NCBI RefSeq assembly: GCF_017573545.1
Contig: NZ_JAGEOK010000047.1
Coordinates: 1-64,000 of the forward strand
Origin: Actinomadura nitritigenes
GTDB lineage: Bacteria; Actinomycetota; Actinomycetes; Streptosporangiales; Streptosporangiaceae
DNA length: 64,000 nucleotides
Direction of reading: 5' to 3'
Shown here: positions 62,036 to 64,000 of the stretch, piece by piece
How the letters are laid out: the number at the start of each line of letters is the position of its first letter
How positions within the stretch are numbered: the first letter of the stretch is position 1
Position numbers and translations under genes: made by a program
The notes under the pieces: model-generated
Databases searched by the model: none
What the model was told of the DNA's origin: nothing
The model's input: only the letters and a program-made list of their open reading frames with translations

Positions 62036-62366
62036 CCCGTCGGCACCGACCACGCCGAGTGGGTTCACCGCGCCCAGTCGGCACGGTCACCCTCGTCTTC
62101 ACCACCTGGGCGGAGACACGAAGCCGGGTTGGACGGCTTCTTGACCCGAAGGCGTCGTCCCGGCGATGGTCACGCATGGCGCCGGAGTGCAACCGCTTCG
62201 CCCCATCGCAGGTTCGCGAAGGTCGCCAGTGCGCTGTCCCGGAACGTTCGCCGGGTCGGGTGACACGCCGTCGGGCTTGCCCGGTTCTGCCGTGCCTTGG
62301 TCCCAAACTCGATGGGAGAGGACGGTGTCGGGGCTGGCGGGGTGGCGATGGCGGAACCGGTAAGTG
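62036..62366. other. intergenic
   Basis: About 330 bases without a supported gene between merR and the IS630 remnant. Confidence 0.3.
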
Positions 62367-62650
62367 GCGGCGTATGAGTACACGGTCCGCGGTGTGGTCC
62401 ATGCGTTCAATGCCAAAGGGCCGGCCGCGTTGGACCATCAGTGGCGGGAGGCCGTCCCCCGCCTGATCGGCACCGGTATGAGGACCATGTGGCGGCGACG
62501 GCTTTGACCCGCCCGGAGAAGCTCGGCAGGCCGTTCACGCATTGGAGTCTGCGCAAACTCGCCGGCTATCTCGCAGACAACCCAGTGCATGCCGATTTTT
62601 ACTGGCCTGTCGTTGCGGCAGTCCCACCGCCCGGTGCAATCGTTTGGTAG
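62367..62650 (+). pseudogene. IS630-family transposase, N-terminal fragment
   Basis: It reads YTVRGVVHAFNAKGPAALDH QW, a frame change near 62450, then GGRPPP and VAATALTRPEKLGRPFTHWS with LRKLAGYLADNP. This is the HTH-containing N-terminal part of IS630-type transposases (HAFNERG--ALDP-W-GGRP and RPFT-WSL-KLRDYL). The DDE domain is missing. Confidence 0.6.
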
Positions 62651-62910
62651 GAACGCGCCTTCTCCGCGCGGAGCGCGACGGTCGACACTCCCCGGCCAGT
62701 GGCGACAAGGGAGAGAACCTTGGCCCAGTAGACGGTGGTGGGGCGTGCTCGATGTGCCGCCCTCACGGAAGTCGGGCAGCGATTCCCCGGCGGCAACGGC
62801 CAGCTGTGTCAATTCCGCGATGACGAAGTCCAGTTCGCCGTCGCGCAGCTGGTGGTACTTCTGCTCGCACAGCCACTGCGCCGAGCCCGCCGGGTCGGCC
62901 GATCTCGGGG
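62651..62910. other. intergenic
   Basis: 260 bases before the leftward oxidoreductase stop. No gene supported. Confidence 0.3.
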
Positions 62911-63837
62911 TCAGATCGGCGCCAGGACAAGTTTGCCTCGGACGTGGCCTGCCTGGCTCTCGCGGTGGGCAGCTGCCGCGTCGGTCAGCGGGTAGGTGCG
63001 GGCGATGGGCATCGTGATCGTGCCGGTCGCAACGAGCGCGGCCACTTCGTTCAGGATGCCGGGCATGCCGTCGGGCTCACCGTAGGCGAACCTTACGCCC
63101 AGGGACTCTGCCGAGGGGTCGGCGAGAGTGATCACGCGGTCGGGGTCGCCGGTCAACTCCACCAGGGCCGGGAGGGAACCGTGCCCTGCGGCGTCCACGG
63201 CGGCGTCCACGCCGTGCGCGGTAACGGCCCGAACCCGGTCGGGCAGGCCGGACCCGTAGGTCACGGGGACCGCGCCAAGGGAGCGCAGGTGGTCGTGGTT
63301 GCGCGGGCCGGCCGTGCCGATGACGGTGAGCCCGCGATGCCGGGCGAGCTGGACGGCGATGGTCCCCACGCCGCCTGCCGCGCCGTCGATCAGGATTGTG
63401 TCGCCCTGCTTCAAGCCGAGTTGCGCCAAGGCGTGATGGGCCGTGGTGCCGGCAACGGGCAGGGCGGCCGCCACCTCCCAGGACACCGCTTCGGGTTTGG
63501 CTGCGATGGCATCGAGGTTCGCCAGCGCGAGTTCGGTGTAGCTTCCGGCGGCCGCCTTGCCGAAGACCTCGTCTCCAACGACGAAATCGGTCACACCCGG
63601 CCCGACGCACTCCACGACGCCTGCCATGTCCACACCCGGAACGGCGGGAAACCGGACGGGCATCAGCTCGGCCATCGCCCCGCTGCGGACCTTCCAGTCG
63701 ACCGGGTTGACGCCGGCGGCGCGGACCGCGATCCGGACCTGCCCCGCGCCGGGCTCGGGCACCTCGTGTTCGGTCACGTGCAGGACATCGGCGTCGCCGT
63801 ACTCGAAGAACTCGACGGCCCGGCAGATCCGTTTCAT
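62911..63837 (-). CDS. MDR-superfamily NADP-dependent oxidoreductase
   Basis: A 308-residue quinone-reductase-like enzyme starting MKRICRAVEFFEYGDADVLH at ATG 63837, with AGAGGGAG upstream. Motifs: PGAGQVRIAVRAAGVNPVDW, PGVDMAGVVECVGPG, and the cofactor loop DGAAGGVGTIAVQLA near residue 149. No zinc ligands. It is divergent from a TetR-type gene that starts at 63964, with a 15-bp palindrome between them, so repression by that TetR is likely. Confidence 0.87.
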   Translation of the reverse strand: MKRICRAVEFFEYGDADVLHVTEHEVPEPGAGQVRIAVRAAGVNPVDWKVRSGAMAELMPVRFPAVPGVDMAGVVECVGPGVTDFVVGDEVFGKAAAGSYTELALANLDAIAAKPEAVSWEVAAALPVAGTTAHHALAQLGLKQGDTILIDGAAGGVGTIAVQLARHRGLTVIGTAGPRNHDHLRSLGAVPVTYGSGLPDRVRAVTAHGVDAAVDAAGHGSLPALVELTGDPDRVITLADPSAESLGVRFAYGEPDGMPGILNEVAALVATGTITMPIARTYPLTDAAAAHRESQAGHVRGKLVLAPI

Positions 63838-63925
63838 GGCTCCCTCTCTCGATGCGGCCTTGCGTCGACGACGGTCGGCCGGCGGGCCCGGAGGACACGA
63901 ACCGGTCCGCCGGTCCGGTACGATA

Positions 63926-63940
63926 CGGACCATTGGTCCG
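63926..63940. promoter_or_regulatory. 15-bp palindrome between the oxidoreductase and tetR
   Basis: CGGACCA-T-TGGTCCG is perfectly symmetric around one base and lies between the divergent genes, 23 bases before the tetR start. It is a probable TetR operator. Confidence 0.65.
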
Positions 63941-63963
63941 ATTATGCAAGGAGGCGGAGCCCC

Positions 63964-64000
63964 GTGGCCGAGCGCACCGATGCAGCCCGCAACCGCGCCG
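63964..64000 (+). CDS. TetR-type regulator, 5' end only (cut by the window edge)
   Basis: Only 12 codons are present: VAERTDAARNRA from GTG 63964, after AAGGAGG. This N-terminus (ERTDAARNR) is typical of TetR regulators that are divergent from MDR oxidoreductases. The rest lies outside the window, so the family is inferred from the start and the context. Confidence 0.55.
   Translation, partial: MAERTDAARNRA

Noticed and set aside
1..64000. CRISPR array, rRNA, tRNA or replication origin
   Set aside because: No regularly spaced repeats, no tRNA-like cloverleaf or rRNA stretches and no DnaA-box cluster were noticed on reading. A tool search could still find a short tRNA.

Overview
The window is high-GC DNA with GTG starts, GGAGG-type ribosome binding sites and family content typical of a large-genome soil actinomycete: two LAL-type LuxR regulators, TetR/MarR/MerR/HxlR regulators each beside its own enzyme gene, a Tat-exported phospholipase C, DUF5997, and a gamma-butyrolactone-receptor-like regulator. 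A Streptomyces- or Actinomadura-like host is likely; the genus cannot be fixed from sequence alone. No rRNA, tRNA, CRISPR array or replication origin was seen.

Layout. 0-3 kb: integrase remnant, a small secreted protein and a lipoprotein. 3-15 kb: redox and hydrolase genes with local regulators (MarR with an MDR oxidoreductase, a LAL regulator, a leftward operon of flavoprotein disulfide reductase and two alpha/beta hydrolases, another MDR enzyme, SnoaL-like proteins, and the divergent LysR-substrate-domain/DUF5997 pair). 15-19 kb: IS5, serine recombinase and XRE remnants, and a TetR/dihydrofolate-reductase-like pair. 18.8-25.4 kb: a Ser/Thr kinase homologue lacking the DFG aspartate, a membrane protein, a NarL-type two-component system whose response regulator has an in-frame amber codon, an exonuclease/phosphatase-fold protein, and MarR with an epoxide-hydrolase-like enzyme. 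25.6-31 kb: a second LAL regulator and a glycine-rich exported protein with Ig-like, FN3 and DUF11-like modules.

33.5-43.3 kb is the centrepiece. An alpha/beta hydrolase, one 2469-residue polyketide synthase with the order KS-AT-DH-cMT-psiKR-ER-KR-ACP, and a UGT-like glycosyltransferase lie on one strand. This is the domain order of fungal highly reducing iterative PKSs, in a stand-alone bacterial gene. The inferred product is a reduced, possibly C-methylated polyketide that is released by a separate hydrolase and glycosylated.

43.6-53.4 kb: a coupled polysaccharide deacetylase / MGDG-synthase-like glycosyltransferase operon, a Tat phospholipase C, a decayed NUDT9-like Nudix gene, a DsrE/HxlR divergent pair, a decayed large gene, and an ScbR/ArpA-like regulator with a palindrome at its start followed by a SnoaL-like gene. 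53.4-62.7 kb is rich in broken transposases (IS5, integrase-core, IS256, Tn3 and IS630 types). Between them lie a membrane protein, a truncated pentapeptide-type gene, a DUF6355-like secreted protein, an epoxide hydrolase, and an SDR-MerR operon with a textbook 19-bp-spacer MerR promoter. The right end has an MDR oxidoreductase divergent from the start of a TetR gene.
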